From contig NZ_JAVJSC010000003.1 of assembly GCF_040219635.1 (NCBI RefSeq), positions 134,501 to 198,500 of the forward strand: DNA of 64,000 nucleotides, given 5' to 3'. The number at the start of each line of letters is the position of its first letter. Position 1 is the first letter of the stretch. Positions 44,564-53,592 of this stretch are shown here, one piece after another. A program made the position numbers and the translations under genes. This DNA is from Pyruvatibacter sp. GTDB lineage: Bacteria; Pseudomonadota; Alphaproteobacteria; CGMCC-115125. Under the pieces are notes generated by a model that saw only the letters and a list, made by a program, of their open reading frames with translations, searched no databases and had not been told where the DNA came from.

Positions 44564-45133
44564 TTACGGCTCCAGCTCACTATCCCAATACAAATAGTCC
44601 TGCCAGCTTTCGTGCAGATAATTCGGCGGAAACGCACGCCCATTGTGGTGCAGGTCATGCACTGTAGGACGATAGGGATAGGTGATCGGCATCATGCCTA
44701 TTTCGGCGGGAAGCCGGTTGGCCTTTTTCAGATTGCACGGGCTGCAGGCCGCCACCACATTATCCCAGGTGGTAAGGCCGCCGCGCGACCGTGGCGTTAC
44801 ATGATCGAATGTAAGTTCGGCTTTCGTGCCGCAATACTGGCAACTGAAATGATCGCGCAAGAAGACATTGAAGCGCGTAAATGCCGGATAGAGCGCAGGC
44901 TTGACGTATGTTTTAAGCGACACAACGCTGGGAAGCTGCATCTCGAAAGACGGGCTGTGCACGGCGCGGTCGTAATGATCGAGAATGTTGACCCGGTCGA
45001 GGAACACTGCCTTGATCGTGTCCTGCCATGACCACACCGAAAGCGGGTAATAGCTCAACGGGCGATAGTCTGCGTTGAGGACGAGCGCCGGACAACTATC
45101 AGGGGATGCCTGTGAAACCTGCACTGTACTCAC
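44564..45133 (-). CDS. HNH endonuclease
   Basis: 189 residues, GTG start. Alphaproteobacterial HNH type: ALVLNADYRPLSYYPLSVWSWQD lead-in, then the zinc-ribbon HNH CQYCGTKAELTFDHVTPRSRGGLTTWDNVVAACSPCNLKK (Cys pairs CQYC and CSPC, catalytic DH). Widely conserved in the class next to housekeeping genes and not linked to a mobile element here. Biological role is unclear. Confidence 0.91.
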   Translation of the reverse strand: MSTVQVSQASPDSCPALVLNADYRPLSYYPLSVWSWQDTIKAVFLDRVNILDHYDRAVHSPSFEMQLPSVVSLKTYVKPALYPAFTRFNVFLRDHFSCQYCGTKAELTFDHVTPRSRGGLTTWDNVVAACSPCNLKKANRLPAEIGMMPITYPYRPTVHDLHHNGRAFPPNYLHESWQDYLYWDSELEP

Positions 45134-45250
45134 CCCCCGCTCTTCACCGTTAACCCACCGTCACCTTACAACATGTTGTATGACGCCTGTGTAACTCTAC
45201 ACAGCTTGGAGGGGCTGAAAACCCTTTTGTGCCGACCAAGTGCAGCAGCC

Positions 45251-45922
45251 TTATTGTGCAGCGTGCGCCGTCCCCGCCAGACAATCTGCAATAAATCGTC
45301 CGCCCAGCGCCAGACCTTCCGGGTCAATACCATGGCCCACACCCCGCGCTACATGCCAGCGCACGCCAAAACCAGCATCCGCCAATGCGCCTGCGGCCCC
45401 GTGCATGGCTGCGACCGGCACCATGTCATCCGCATCGCCATGCACCAGCATGACCGGCGGCTTTGAGGGTGCATCCACAGCCTTTTCCGGTGCCACCAGC
45501 GCGCCGGAATATCCAAGAATGCCCACAGGTCCCGGTACGCGGCGCGGCCCGACATGCAACGACATCATGGTTCCCTGACTGAATCCAACCAGCGCGAGTC
45601 GCGATCCATCCAGCCCGTGCGATGCAAGTTCTGCATCCAGAAATTCGTTCAGCAGCGGCGCAGCACTTTCCACCCCCCTGGTCATTTCGTCCGGATCCAG
45701 CCGGGTAATCGCAAACCACTGATATCCCATGGGGTTGCCGTCGCAGCGCTGCGGGCCGTTGGGCGCAACAAAGGCCGCTGTCGGCAACATATCCTGCCAG
45801 TGATTGCCCAGCGCGATCAGATCCTTGCCATCTGCGCCATACCCATGCACGAGCACCACCAGATATTCAGCCGGACCACCACTGGCAGGTGCAAGGCGGG
45901 GACCATCAAGTTTTTCAGACAT
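45251..45922 (-). CDS. Phospholipase/carboxylesterase family hydrolase
   Basis: 223 residues from ATG 45922; the frame is open further but without signal or motif. Alpha/beta hydrolase of the YpfH/acyl-protein-thioesterase group: VVLVHGYGADGKDLIALG, nucleophile Ser in LVGFSQGTMM, acid in HGDADDMVP and His in GVGHGID. Hydrolyses small esters or thioesters. It follows the AlkA-type gene by 22 bases and is likely cotranscribed. Confidence 0.9.
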   Translation of the reverse strand: MSEKLDGPRLAPASGGPAEYLVVLVHGYGADGKDLIALGNHWQDMLPTAAFVAPNGPQRCDGNPMGYQWFAITRLDPDEMTRGVESAAPLLNEFLDAELASHGLDGSRLALVGFSQGTMMSLHVGPRRVPGPVGILGYSGALVAPEKAVDAPSKPPVMLVHGDADDMVPVAAMHGAAGALADAGFGVRWHVARGVGHGIDPEGLALGGRFIADCLAGTAHAAQ

Positions 45923-45944
45923 CAGATTTCTTTCCTGGAGAAGA

Positions 45945-46571
45945 TCAAACTGGCGGCACCGAATAGTAGGACCACAAAATACGGGCCGCCACCCCTCGAT
46001 ATGGCTGCCACCGCCGGGCGATTTTTGCAATACCCTCCGTATCCGGACGTTTGCGCTTTCGCATCAGTCTCTTAGCAGCTTCCTGCAACGCCAGATCACC
46101 GGCAGGGAAAACATCCGGGCGCCCCAGCCCGGACAACAGATAAATATCCGCGGTCCACGGCCCGATTCCCTTGACGGCAATCAGATGCTCGCGCGCTGTT
46201 TCATCGTCCATGCGTTTGAGTGCGGCAAAGTCCAGCGTGCCGTCGGCCACGGCCTGCGCAGACGCCCTCAGATAACGCTGCTTGGGGCCTGACAGGCCAA
46301 AACCGCGCAGCGTTTCATTACTCACCCCCAGCACCGCATCCGGCGTAACAACACCCAGCCCCGCCTCAAGCCGCCCCCAAATGGCACTGGCGCTCGCGAC
46401 AGAGAGTTGCTGACCCATCAGTATCCGCGCCAGCGTATCAAAGCCCGACGGGCGGCGACGCAGCGGTGGCGGGCCGCCGCATATCTCAAGCGCGGTTGCC
46501 ATATGCTCACACCGATCCGCCAGCGCATCGGCGGCACGCGCAATATCACGGTTGGTTTTGATTATGGCCAT
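45945..46571 (-). CDS. DNA-3-methyladenine glycosylase 2 family (HhH-GPD)
   Basis: 208 residues from ATG 46571. Helix-hairpin-helix-GPD: LIAVKGIGPWTADIYLLSGLG, then the catalytic Asp in FPAGDLALQ, 15-20 residues on as in AlkA. LARILMGQQLSVASASAIW is the family N-terminal helix pair. No C-terminal Fe-S cluster. It removes alkylated bases in DNA repair. The start lies only 18 bases from that of the divergent gluQ gene. Confidence 0.9.
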   Translation of the reverse strand: MAIIKTNRDIARAADALADRCEHMATALEICGGPPPLRRRPSGFDTLARILMGQQLSVASASAIWGRLEAGLGVVTPDAVLGVSNETLRGFGLSGPKQRYLRASAQAVADGTLDFAALKRMDDETAREHLIAVKGIGPWTADIYLLSGLGRPDVFPAGDLALQEAAKRLMRKRKRPDTEGIAKIARRWQPYRGVAARILWSYYSVPPV

Positions 46572-46589
46572 GGATGCTATTAGTGAACC

Positions 46590-47456
46590 ATGAACGCGCA
46601 ACTTGCCACCCGCTTTGCCCCCAGCCCAAACGGGCACCTGCATCTGGGCCACGCCTTTTCCGCGCTTACAGCCTGGACCTGGGCGCGCGCCAATGATGCA
46701 CGCTTTGTCGTCCGCATCGAAGACACCGACCGCACCCGCAGCCGCCCGGAGTTTGAAGCATCACAGCTTGAAGATCTGGCATGGCTCGGCATGACATGGG
46801 AAACACCTGTCCGCCGCCAATCAGAGCATCTGGGTGATTATCAACAAGGTCTTGAGCGATTGCAGGGTCTCGGACTTGTCTATCCGTGCTTTTGCAGCCG
46901 CAAGGATATTGCCCAGGCCGCCATAGCACCCCATGGCCCGGACGGCACGCCTTATCCCGGCACCTGCCGCACTCTGTCAGCGGATGTGCGCGCAACCAGG
47001 ATAGCGGCGGGCGACGCGCACGCGCTGCGTCTGGACCTCGCGCGCGGCCTTGACCTGGCACAGCGCCTCAAGGGCAATGCGTTGACTTTCGCGGAAGAAG
47101 GCAGCGGACCAGAAGGCGAAACCGGACGCCTGCCGGTAAACCCGGTACCCTTCGGTGACACGGTGATAGCACGCAAGGATGGCGTCATCGCCTATCAACT
47201 GGCCGTGGTCATGGACGATGCCCTGCAGGGCATTACCCACATCATTCGTGGTCAGGACCTGTTCTTCGCAACACATATACAGCGGGTGCTGCAAGTGGTG
47301 CTGGATTTGCCTGAACCGACCTACCATCACCACCGTCTGATCGCGGACGATACCGGCGAACGCCTCGCAAAGCGCCGCAACTCACAAACACTGCGTGACA
47401 TGAGGATGCAGGGCATAACCCCAACCGATATTCGGCAGATGCTGGACCTGGAGTAA
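46590..47456 (+). CDS. gluQ: Glutamyl-Q tRNA(Asp) synthetase
   Basis: 288 residues. Truncated GluRS: TRFAPSPNGHLHLGHAFSALTAW with the HIGH-type HLGH, a Cys/His zinc knuckle region (YPCFCSRKDI...), and the KMSKS-like GERLAKRRNSQTLRDMR. There is no anticodon-binding domain, as in GluQ (YadB), which attaches glutamate to queuosine at the tRNA(Asp) wobble base. Confidence 0.94.
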   Translation: MNAQLATRFAPSPNGHLHLGHAFSALTAWTWARANDARFVVRIEDTDRTRSRPEFEASQLEDLAWLGMTWETPVRRQSEHLGDYQQGLERLQGLGLVYPCFCSRKDIAQAAIAPHGPDGTPYPGTCRTLSADVRATRIAAGDAHALRLDLARGLDLAQRLKGNALTFAEEGSGPEGETGRLPVNPVPFGDTVIARKDGVIAYQLAVVMDDALQGITHIIRGQDLFFATHIQRVLQVVLDLPEPTYHHHRLIADDTGERLAKRRNSQTLRDMRMQGITPTDIRQMLDLE

Positions 47457-47506
47457 ATGATGCACCCAACGCTCACTACACGCCCGGTCATGCAGCTGGG
47501 GCGGAC

Positions 47507-48469
47507 CTAAAACGACATTGCCCAGGTGAGTACTGCTGACAGTGTAAGCAGCGACAACGCAGTGGTGAGCACCACAGCGCTAGACGCTGCCCCTGGCGCA
47601 GCGGCATAGCGGCTGGCCATAATGAACGTATAAACTCCGGACGGTACGGCAGCCATGACGGTCGCAACCTTGAGCCACATCACGGGCAACGCGAATACAT
47701 AAGTGCCGAGCAAGAACACAATCAGCGGATGCAGACCCAGCTTGATGACCGCAATTTGGGACGCAGCCCCAATAGAGCGGCGGATTTCATAACGGGCCAG
47801 CGTTGCTCCCATAGCAAACAACGCACATGGAATACCTGCCTGCCCCAACTTCTCCAGCACACCATCCACCGGCACCGGAAGCGTCAGCCCCGTTTGCCCG
47901 AAAATGACACCGCACCCCAGCGCCCAGATAAGTGGGTTACGCGCCATGCCCTTGAGGCTGTCGAGCAGTATCAGCCGGGGTTTTGGTCGCGAACCCCCGT
48001 CATGGCGCTCAGCCGCATGCGCGGTTTCAAGCAAAAATGTGCAGATCGTGAAAACCGTGAGTCCGTGAAATGCCAAAATCAAAAACAACGGCACTGAGGC
48101 CTCTTCGCCAAATGCCGTCAGAATAATCGGGATACCGAGCATGACGGTGTTGGAGAAACCACCACCAAACCCGATGACGATCGCATCCTTCATGGGCCGG
48201 CGCAGCACATACACAGCAAACGCAGAACCGATGGCCCAGACAATCAGTATGCCTCCGTAATAACTGCCCCATAGCCCCCAGGGCAACACATCGGGCAGGT
48301 CTGTGTTGGCAAGCGCGCGGAACAAGAGCGCGGGGATGGCAAAGGTGAACACAAATGTATCCAGCCCCTGGGTCGCGCTGTGCGAAAACCACCCCATGCG
48401 TGCCGCCACATAGCCGACAACGACAACGCCGAACACAGGCAGGACGAGGGTATAGGCTACGTCCATCAT
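47507..48469 (-). CDS. AEC (auxin efflux carrier) family transporter
   Basis: 320 residues from ATG 48469, 9 bases after GGAG. Ten hydrophobic segments in the AEC plan: FGVVVVGYVAARMGW, DTFVFTFAIPALLFRALAN, the GFSN-type GFGGGFSNTVMLGIPI, and NPLIWALGCGVIFGQTG at the start of the second half. Members carry malate, malonate or other organic acids or amino acids. The ACT-like gene lies upstream on the same strand, 35 bases away. Confidence 0.91.
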   Translation of the reverse strand: MMDVAYTLVLPVFGVVVVGYVAARMGWFSHSATQGLDTFVFTFAIPALLFRALANTDLPDVLPWGLWGSYYGGILIVWAIGSAFAVYVLRRPMKDAIVIGFGGGFSNTVMLGIPIILTAFGEEASVPLFLILAFHGLTVFTICTFLLETAHAAERHDGGSRPKPRLILLDSLKGMARNPLIWALGCGVIFGQTGLTLPVPVDGVLEKLGQAGIPCALFAMGATLARYEIRRSIGAASQIAVIKLGLHPLIVFLLGTYVFALPVMWLKVATVMAAVPSGVYTFIMASRYAAAPGAASSAVVLTTALSLLTLSAVLTWAMSF

Positions 48470-48504
48470 TGGCGGGATCTCCAAAAGTGAGGTGGGAAGC
48501 AGCG

Positions 48505-48945
48505 TTACCCTGCTGCAAACGCACCAAAACTGCGCGCGAACTTGCGTGGCTGCTGTCTTACTTCTTCAAGCAGCACGGCATCAACGCCCAGTATGGAGCG
48601 CAGATTACCCGCTATGATGTCGGCAGCACCGACATCCGGCACATCCACTTCAGCCCAAACCGTAAGCCACGCAGGGTTTACCTCGCGGCGCACAGAAAAT
48701 CGTCTTGGCACGATCCCGCGCTTTGAAAACGGTGAGATGATGCGCGGCACGGTTTCAGGTTCGCTGACAGCTCGAACGGTGAACGCAAAGACGCTCAGCC
48801 CACGGCAAGGCGTCGGTGCAGAGGCTGGCTGCAAGGGTTGAGCGGCACGCGACCAGGATGGGTCAGCAGACCGGCGGGCAAGAGAAAGAAAAGGAGACAT
48901 GACCAAACTCAGATGACGAAATAGAAGAAGAACACACGACGGCAT
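48505..48945 (-). CDS. ACT-like (IlvH-type) small protein
   Basis: 146 residues from ATG 48945; ATG 48900 is an alternative and neither has a strong ribosome site. The middle resembles an ACT domain of acetolactate synthase regulatory subunits: FAFTVRAVSEPETVPRIISPFSKRGIVPRRFSV, then WLTVWAEVDVPDVGAADIIAGNLRSILGVDAVLLEEV. IlvH proteins bind valine to regulate the catalytic IlvB. No ilvB or second ACT domain is nearby. Annotated by fold resemblance. Confidence 0.5.
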   Translation of the reverse strand: MPSCVLLLFRHLSLVMSPFLSLARRSADPSWSRAAQPLQPASAPTPCRGLSVFAFTVRAVSEPETVPRIISPFSKRGIVPRRFSVRREVNPAWLTVWAEVDVPDVGAADIIAGNLRSILGVDAVLLEEVRQQPRKFARSFGAFAAG

Positions 48946-49145
48946 CGTCCCGGCTGAACATCACAGCCGGGCCGGAAAGTCGTACGCCTACGCACATAAT
49001 AGGGGTGACCCCGTGTGTGCTTATGGCGGTTCTGGTCATTGATTTGGTCATAACGAGGCAGACATTAGTCTCGCTCGATTACCGGGCCAACACGCAATTA
49101 TGCATGTCACCCATCTGCCGTCAGCAATGAATAGGGACCAGACTG

Positions 49146-49880
49146 CTACCAGTCGTAGAGACCGACAAAGTTTTGAAAGCCCGCGCCGTCCGCCCAACCG
49201 CTCCAGGTTGTGCGCAACCTCTCAGTCGCCTTGGGGCTGTTCAACCCCTGGCCAAGGCCAAGTATCTGCAGGTCCGCGCAGCCCTCAAAACGCTGGTGCT
49301 CGGGGGCGGGCAGTGTTGCGCTGGCATTTTTAAGGCGGGCATACTCGCTGTCCTCGACACCATCCGTAAGCAGAACAAATGTCACCGGCTGCTCTTTGCA
49401 GTCAACGACCTGTGACATGGTTTGCAGGAACGGCAGAATGTTTGTCTTGTTTTGCGCCACCAGCTTGCCGTCACGCACCAGCTTGGGCACGCCCGCGATC
49501 AGTGTGCTGAGACCGCGGGCAAAATCCGCAGGCTTTGCACGCGCCGACAACACCTGGTCTATCCGCAGTGTATTGGATGTTGCGTCGTATGAGCCGAAGC
49601 TGCGAACCATCACGCGACCGCGCAGTGGCATGGCTTCAACCATCGGTGCCACCCGATCTGCTACGCGGCGGGCATAATCGTCGTTGGTGACCATCGGGTT
49701 CGACTTTGAAAGATCGAGCCCGATGACAAGCACAGGGGCAGCAGCCCGCACGATTTCGCCCTCAACCGTGTTTGGCGCATCAGCGGCATCAGGTGCCGGT
49801 TCAGATGCCGCCAGCAACGCCGTGCTCGAAACACCAGCACTCAGGATCAGGGCAGTAAGAAGGGTAAGGCTGCGGCGCAT
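49146..49880 (-). CDS. Exported von Willebrand factor A (VWA) domain protein
   Basis: 244 residues from ATG 49880, with GGGAG 9 bases upstream. Signal peptide to about residue 25. Metal-ion (MIDAS) motif D56-L-S58-K-S60 opens the domain, with the later Thr/Asp in VLLTDGVED, as in integrin-like VWA domains. Two Cys (DCKEQP and GCADLQ) could pair in the periplasm. It follows the large membrane protein gene by 65 bases on the same strand. Function unknown. Confidence 0.82.
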   Translation of the reverse strand: MRRSLTLLTALILSAGVSSTALLAASEPAPDAADAPNTVEGEIVRAAAPVLVIGLDLSKSNPMVTNDDYARRVADRVAPMVEAMPLRGRVMVRSFGSYDATSNTLRIDQVLSARAKPADFARGLSTLIAGVPKLVRDGKLVAQNKTNILPFLQTMSQVVDCKEQPVTFVLLTDGVEDSEYARLKNASATLPAPEHQRFEGCADLQILGLGQGLNSPKATERLRTTWSGWADGAGFQNFVGLYDW

Positions 49881-49945
49881 GATGCATCGCTCCCGTAATT
49901 GGAGTTTCAAACCATAGTCAGATGAACCGTTTAACGGGTCGCGTA

Positions 49946-51376
49946 CTAAGCAAGAGTGCTCGGTATCGCTGAATACTCATTGCGTCGGGTCAGCAGCGGC
50001 GCGTCAAACTGCGCATCACGTGCAAGGGCAGACTGACTGCGGCTGGACCACCAGGTATCAAAAATCTCTTCATATGCCTCTACCGACATGCTCTGCGCAT
50101 TGCGCTCAATGCGCGACCGCAAATCATCATCGTCGCTTGTGTCCTGTGAGACAGGCTGCATGGCACCGCCGCGGCTGAAAAAACCACCGCGTGACGGTGA
50201 TGCGCCGCGAAGCCGCTTGCCAAGGCCGGCACGCGCTTCTTCCATGCCATCAAGATGTGCCTGCACCTCGCGCATCAGCCCTGCCCACAAAATGGCACGC
50301 CGCGCCTGCGGCTGTTCAAGCTGCTCAATCTCGCGCGAGAGCTGCACATACTCGTGCTCGCGGCGCGTCAGAGAATCTGCTTCCGCTGCACGAGAGCGGT
50401 ATTCGCCCACAGCAACCATATGTTTGAAACCCTCAACAGCGCCATGCAACGCAATGGCCGCAACGCCGGTGACCACCAGGAAAATGACACCAAGCGAGCC
50501 AAGCCATGTCACCGCGTGCAAATCACGCGACATCGCTTCATCGGCAATGCCGGGGGCTGCAGCGACGCTGTTGACAGCCTCCTGCGCGCCAAGACCCAAG
50601 CCTGCCAGCGCATCATCAAGCGATGTCGTTCCGCCAAATGCATCTGCAGAACCTGCGGGCAATGACATGGTAGCCAAAAGAAAACCAAGCCCGCCGAGCA
50701 TCAGCACGGCCAGCACAAATACAATCCGGGTAAAGAGCTTTTGCCCCGCCGAGCCAAGCGACGAATACACCAGATGCGCGGCTATTGCGGCAAACAGCAC
50801 CTGCAGGGACTTGAAGCCAACAGAGTCAGCCAGCGTGCCTGGCAGCTCCAGAAACTCGTTCGCCAGTGCCCGCGTCCAGAACTCAGACACAATCGTGTAA
50901 TCGACAAACAGCGCACCGGCAAAAACCAGAAGCCCTGCCAGAATAGCCATCATGTGCAGCGGCATCTGCCGTGCATTTTGTGCGCTGGCTTGGAGATAGT
51001 GGTCTATGCGTGTGCGCACTGACTGCGGCACAAGGCCGGACTGGACGTCCACGGTCTCGCCTTCATTATCAAGCGTCTTGGCTTTGCCACCGAAAAATCC
51101 GCGTGTCCGCTCCTCGGAATACTCCTGCGCTCCGGCAAAAGGCGGCTGCGACAGGCGGCGTGCCGCACTTTCAATCTGCGGCTTGAGGGCTTCAACCCGC
51201 GAACTGTCATTGATGAAACGTTGCGACAGTTGCTGGTCCAGTTCTGACAGCCGCGACACAATGTGCAACTTCGACAGGGCTTCGCCATTGCGCCCGCAAT
51301 TACGGGCAGACATGCTGCCTTCGCCTGGTGCCAGCGCCGCCGGGTCAAATGACCGTGCGTCAAATCCTGCGCTCAT
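49946..51376 (-). CDS. Four-span membrane protein of unknown function, paired with the VWA gene
   Basis: 476 residues. Predicted spans near residues 143-163, 190-207, 217-237 and 291-312. A long soluble N-terminal part (1-140) has heptad-like helices (LSELDQQLSQRFINDSSRVEALKPQIESAARRL) and a Gly/Glu segment; between spans 3 and 4 is a ~55-residue periplasm-side loop rich in Ala/Gly. After span 4 comes a second coiled coil (YRSRAAEADSLTRREHEYVQLSREIEQLEQ) and a charged tail. I recognise no family. Same strand as, and upstream of, the VWA protein. Confidence 0.6.
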   Translation of the reverse strand: MSAGFDARSFDPAALAPGEGSMSARNCGRNGEALSKLHIVSRLSELDQQLSQRFINDSSRVEALKPQIESAARRLSQPPFAGAQEYSEERTRGFFGGKAKTLDNEGETVDVQSGLVPQSVRTRIDHYLQASAQNARQMPLHMMAILAGLLVFAGALFVDYTIVSEFWTRALANEFLELPGTLADSVGFKSLQVLFAAIAAHLVYSSLGSAGQKLFTRIVFVLAVLMLGGLGFLLATMSLPAGSADAFGGTTSLDDALAGLGLGAQEAVNSVAAAPGIADEAMSRDLHAVTWLGSLGVIFLVVTGVAAIALHGAVEGFKHMVAVGEYRSRAAEADSLTRREHEYVQLSREIEQLEQPQARRAILWAGLMREVQAHLDGMEEARAGLGKRLRGASPSRGGFFSRGGAMQPVSQDTSDDDDLRSRIERNAQSMSVEAYEEIFDTWWSSRSQSALARDAQFDAPLLTRRNEYSAIPSTLA

Positions 51377-51772
51377 AATCCAAACCCTCTAATCCAATTA
51401 GGACCAACACCCTGACCACATGGCCATGAATGGAAGCTGAATGAGTTAACAGACATTAAGCCGTATTAACCACGTTTCAGCCTTTGGGGACTGGAATAAC
51501 AATGCCAAAAAGCCCCCGAAATCAGCCATTTCTTGCCGGAAGTCGAAAAAAGTCACGGCACGTAACACATATATTGCACTGCATATAAGCGGCGAAATAA
51601 GGCCAAGACATGACGAATGTTAAGGATACGCGACAGCACCTAAAACGGGCAGATAGGGATCGCTCTGTACACCGGGATTGGCCGCTCCATGTTATGGTTG
51701 GGCGCACCTGTCGCGATTAAGCTGGGCATACAGTAGGGTCCGCCAATCACATACTGATCGGATACACACCTC
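51377..51772. other. Intergenic region without a gene (396 bases)
   Basis: It lies between the start of the membrane-protein gene and the start of the acyl-CoA dehydrogenase gene, so it holds divergent promoters. Both strands were read. There is no convincing coding frame, RNA fold or repeat. The sequence is AT-richer than its neighbours, as promoter regions usually are. Confidence 0.6.
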
Positions 51773-53431
51773 ATGAGCCTTGCCGAGCAGCACGCCTCCC
51801 CATCTGATTCCCATGTCGAGCGCGCCCGCGCGGCCGCAGATGCTGCGAGCCAATATCTTGAAGCTGTAAAGACAGCCGTGCGCAACCGCATTGTGTCGGG
51901 CACGCCTGAAAGTCTGGAACGCGAGCAGATGGCGGTCCACGGTCTCGCCTGGACAGCAACCTACGTCGAAACCCTGCGCCAGCTTGCGGCCTATCTTGAG
52001 CGCCTGTCCGGCAAGGGTCGCCTCGGCGACATGGAACGCGCACTGGCCGGGTTGGCCATCGGTGAATACATCAATGAGTTGGTTGGCGGCCTGCCCATGA
52101 GCCAAGGCGAAATACTTCGCCCCCATGACATGGGCATACCAGATGACGTGGTGGCTGCTCTTAAAGACAACGCTGTCTCGCTGTTCGCCCAGGAAAGCAG
52201 TGCTGAGGCCCGCGTCGCCCTGGCCCGCATGATTGAAGCTGACAGCGGCGGGATTTATGGCGACCCTGGCCTCGACGAAACGCTCGATCTGGTCCGCAGC
52301 CAGTTCCGCCGGTTCTCCGATGAACAGGTGGCACCGCACGCCCATGGCTGGCACCTGCGCGATGAACTCATCCCGCTTGATGTCATCAAGTCCATGAGCG
52401 AACTGGGTGTGTTTGGCCTGACCATCCCGGAAAATGCCGGTGGGCTGGGCATGGGCAAAATCGCCATGTGTGTTGTGTCGGAAGAACTCAGCCGCGGCTA
52501 CATCGGCGTCGGCTCACTGGGCACGCGCTCTGAAATTGCCGCTGAACTCATTTTGGCAGGCGGCACTGACGAACAAAAATCCCGCCTCTTGCCGCTGATT
52601 GCGTCGGGCGATGTTTTGCCTACAGCCGTTTTCACCGAACCCAACACGGGCTCCGACCTTGCAAGCCTGCGCACCCGCGCCGTCAAGACCGGTGACACAT
52701 ACACCATCACCGGCAGCAAGACGTGGATCACCCATGCAGCACGCGCCGACATGATGACGCTGCTCGCGCGCTCTAACCCGGACGCACCGGGCTACAAGGG
52801 CCTGTCGATGTTTCTGGTCGAAAAACCGCGCGGCACGGACGATGAGCCATTTCCGCTGGATGGCATGACCGGTGGCGAAATCGGCGTGCTCGGTTACCGC
52901 GGCATGAAGGAATATGAGATTGGCTTTGACGGCGTCGAAGTACCTGCGTCCGCACTTCTGGGCGGCGAAGAAGGCAACGGCTTCAAGCAACTGATGGCAA
53001 CGTTTGAAAGCGCCCGCATTCAAACCGCGGCCCGCGCTGTCGGCGTTGCACAATCAGCGCTGGATCTGGGCCTCGCCTATGCGTGCGAACGCCAGCAATT
53101 TGGCAAAGCGCTTATCCGGTTTCCGCGCGTCGCTGCCAAACTCGCGATGATGGCAGCAGAAATCATGGCCGCCCGTCAGATCACATATTTTGCCGCCCGC
53201 GAAAAAGACCTGGGCCGCCGATGCGATCTTGAAGCGGGCATGGCCAAGCTACTTGCCGCACGCATTGCATGGTCTGCGGCTGATAACGCTCTGCAAATCC
53301 ATGGTGGCAACGGTTTTGCCCTCGAATATCCCATCAGCCGCGTGCTGTGTGACGCCCGCATTCTGTCGATCTTTGAAGGCGCTGCGGAGATACAGGCGCA
53401 GGTCATCGCGCGACGGTTGTTGGAGAGTTAG
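51773..53431 (+). CDS. Acyl-CoA dehydrogenase with N-terminal extension
   Basis: 552 residues. The ACAD core runs from about residue 175: HLRDELIPLDVIKSMSELGVFGLTIPE, FTEPNTGSDLASLRTRAV, TGSKTWITHAARADMM, then AVGVAQSALDLGLAYACERQQFGK and the C-terminal QIHGGNGFALEYPISRVLCDARILSIFEGAAEIQAQVIARRLLE. The first ~170 residues are an extra helical domain (LERLSGKGRLGDMERALAG...). Electrons go to EtfAB at 57.4-59.1 kb. Acyl chain length cannot be predicted. Confidence 0.92.
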   Translation: MSLAEQHASPSDSHVERARAAADAASQYLEAVKTAVRNRIVSGTPESLEREQMAVHGLAWTATYVETLRQLAAYLERLSGKGRLGDMERALAGLAIGEYINELVGGLPMSQGEILRPHDMGIPDDVVAALKDNAVSLFAQESSAEARVALARMIEADSGGIYGDPGLDETLDLVRSQFRRFSDEQVAPHAHGWHLRDELIPLDVIKSMSELGVFGLTIPENAGGLGMGKIAMCVVSEELSRGYIGVGSLGTRSEIAAELILAGGTDEQKSRLLPLIASGDVLPTAVFTEPNTGSDLASLRTRAVKTGDTYTITGSKTWITHAARADMMTLLARSNPDAPGYKGLSMFLVEKPRGTDDEPFPLDGMTGGEIGVLGYRGMKEYEIGFDGVEVPASALLGGEEGNGFKQLMATFESARIQTAARAVGVAQSALDLGLAYACERQQFGKALIRFPRVAAKLAMMAAEIMAARQITYFAAREKDLGRRCDLEAGMAKLLAARIAWSAADNALQIHGGNGFALEYPISRVLCDARILSIFEGAAEIQAQVIARRLLES

Positions 53432-53592
53432 GCGGCCAACACGGTTCCACGCCCCCGGTCCACTGTTATCCCGTTTCACCGTCATTTTGCGCATTTACCG
53501 TGCTCCCAAAGAGTGAATTGCCACGCAGCGCGCGGATTGGGATGATCGCAGATCGCATGCAAGCCCGACGCAGGAATGCAGGAAAGCTGTCA

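Noticed and set aside
44564..45133. HNH nuclease as part of a restriction or mobile element
   Set aside because: The family is a conserved single gene in Alphaproteobacteria, and no methylase, specificity subunit or inverted repeat flanks it.
51377..51772. A small gene or RNA in the longest gene-free gap
   Set aside because: Short frames here have no ribosome site or recognisable composition, and no stable fold with a terminator was seen.
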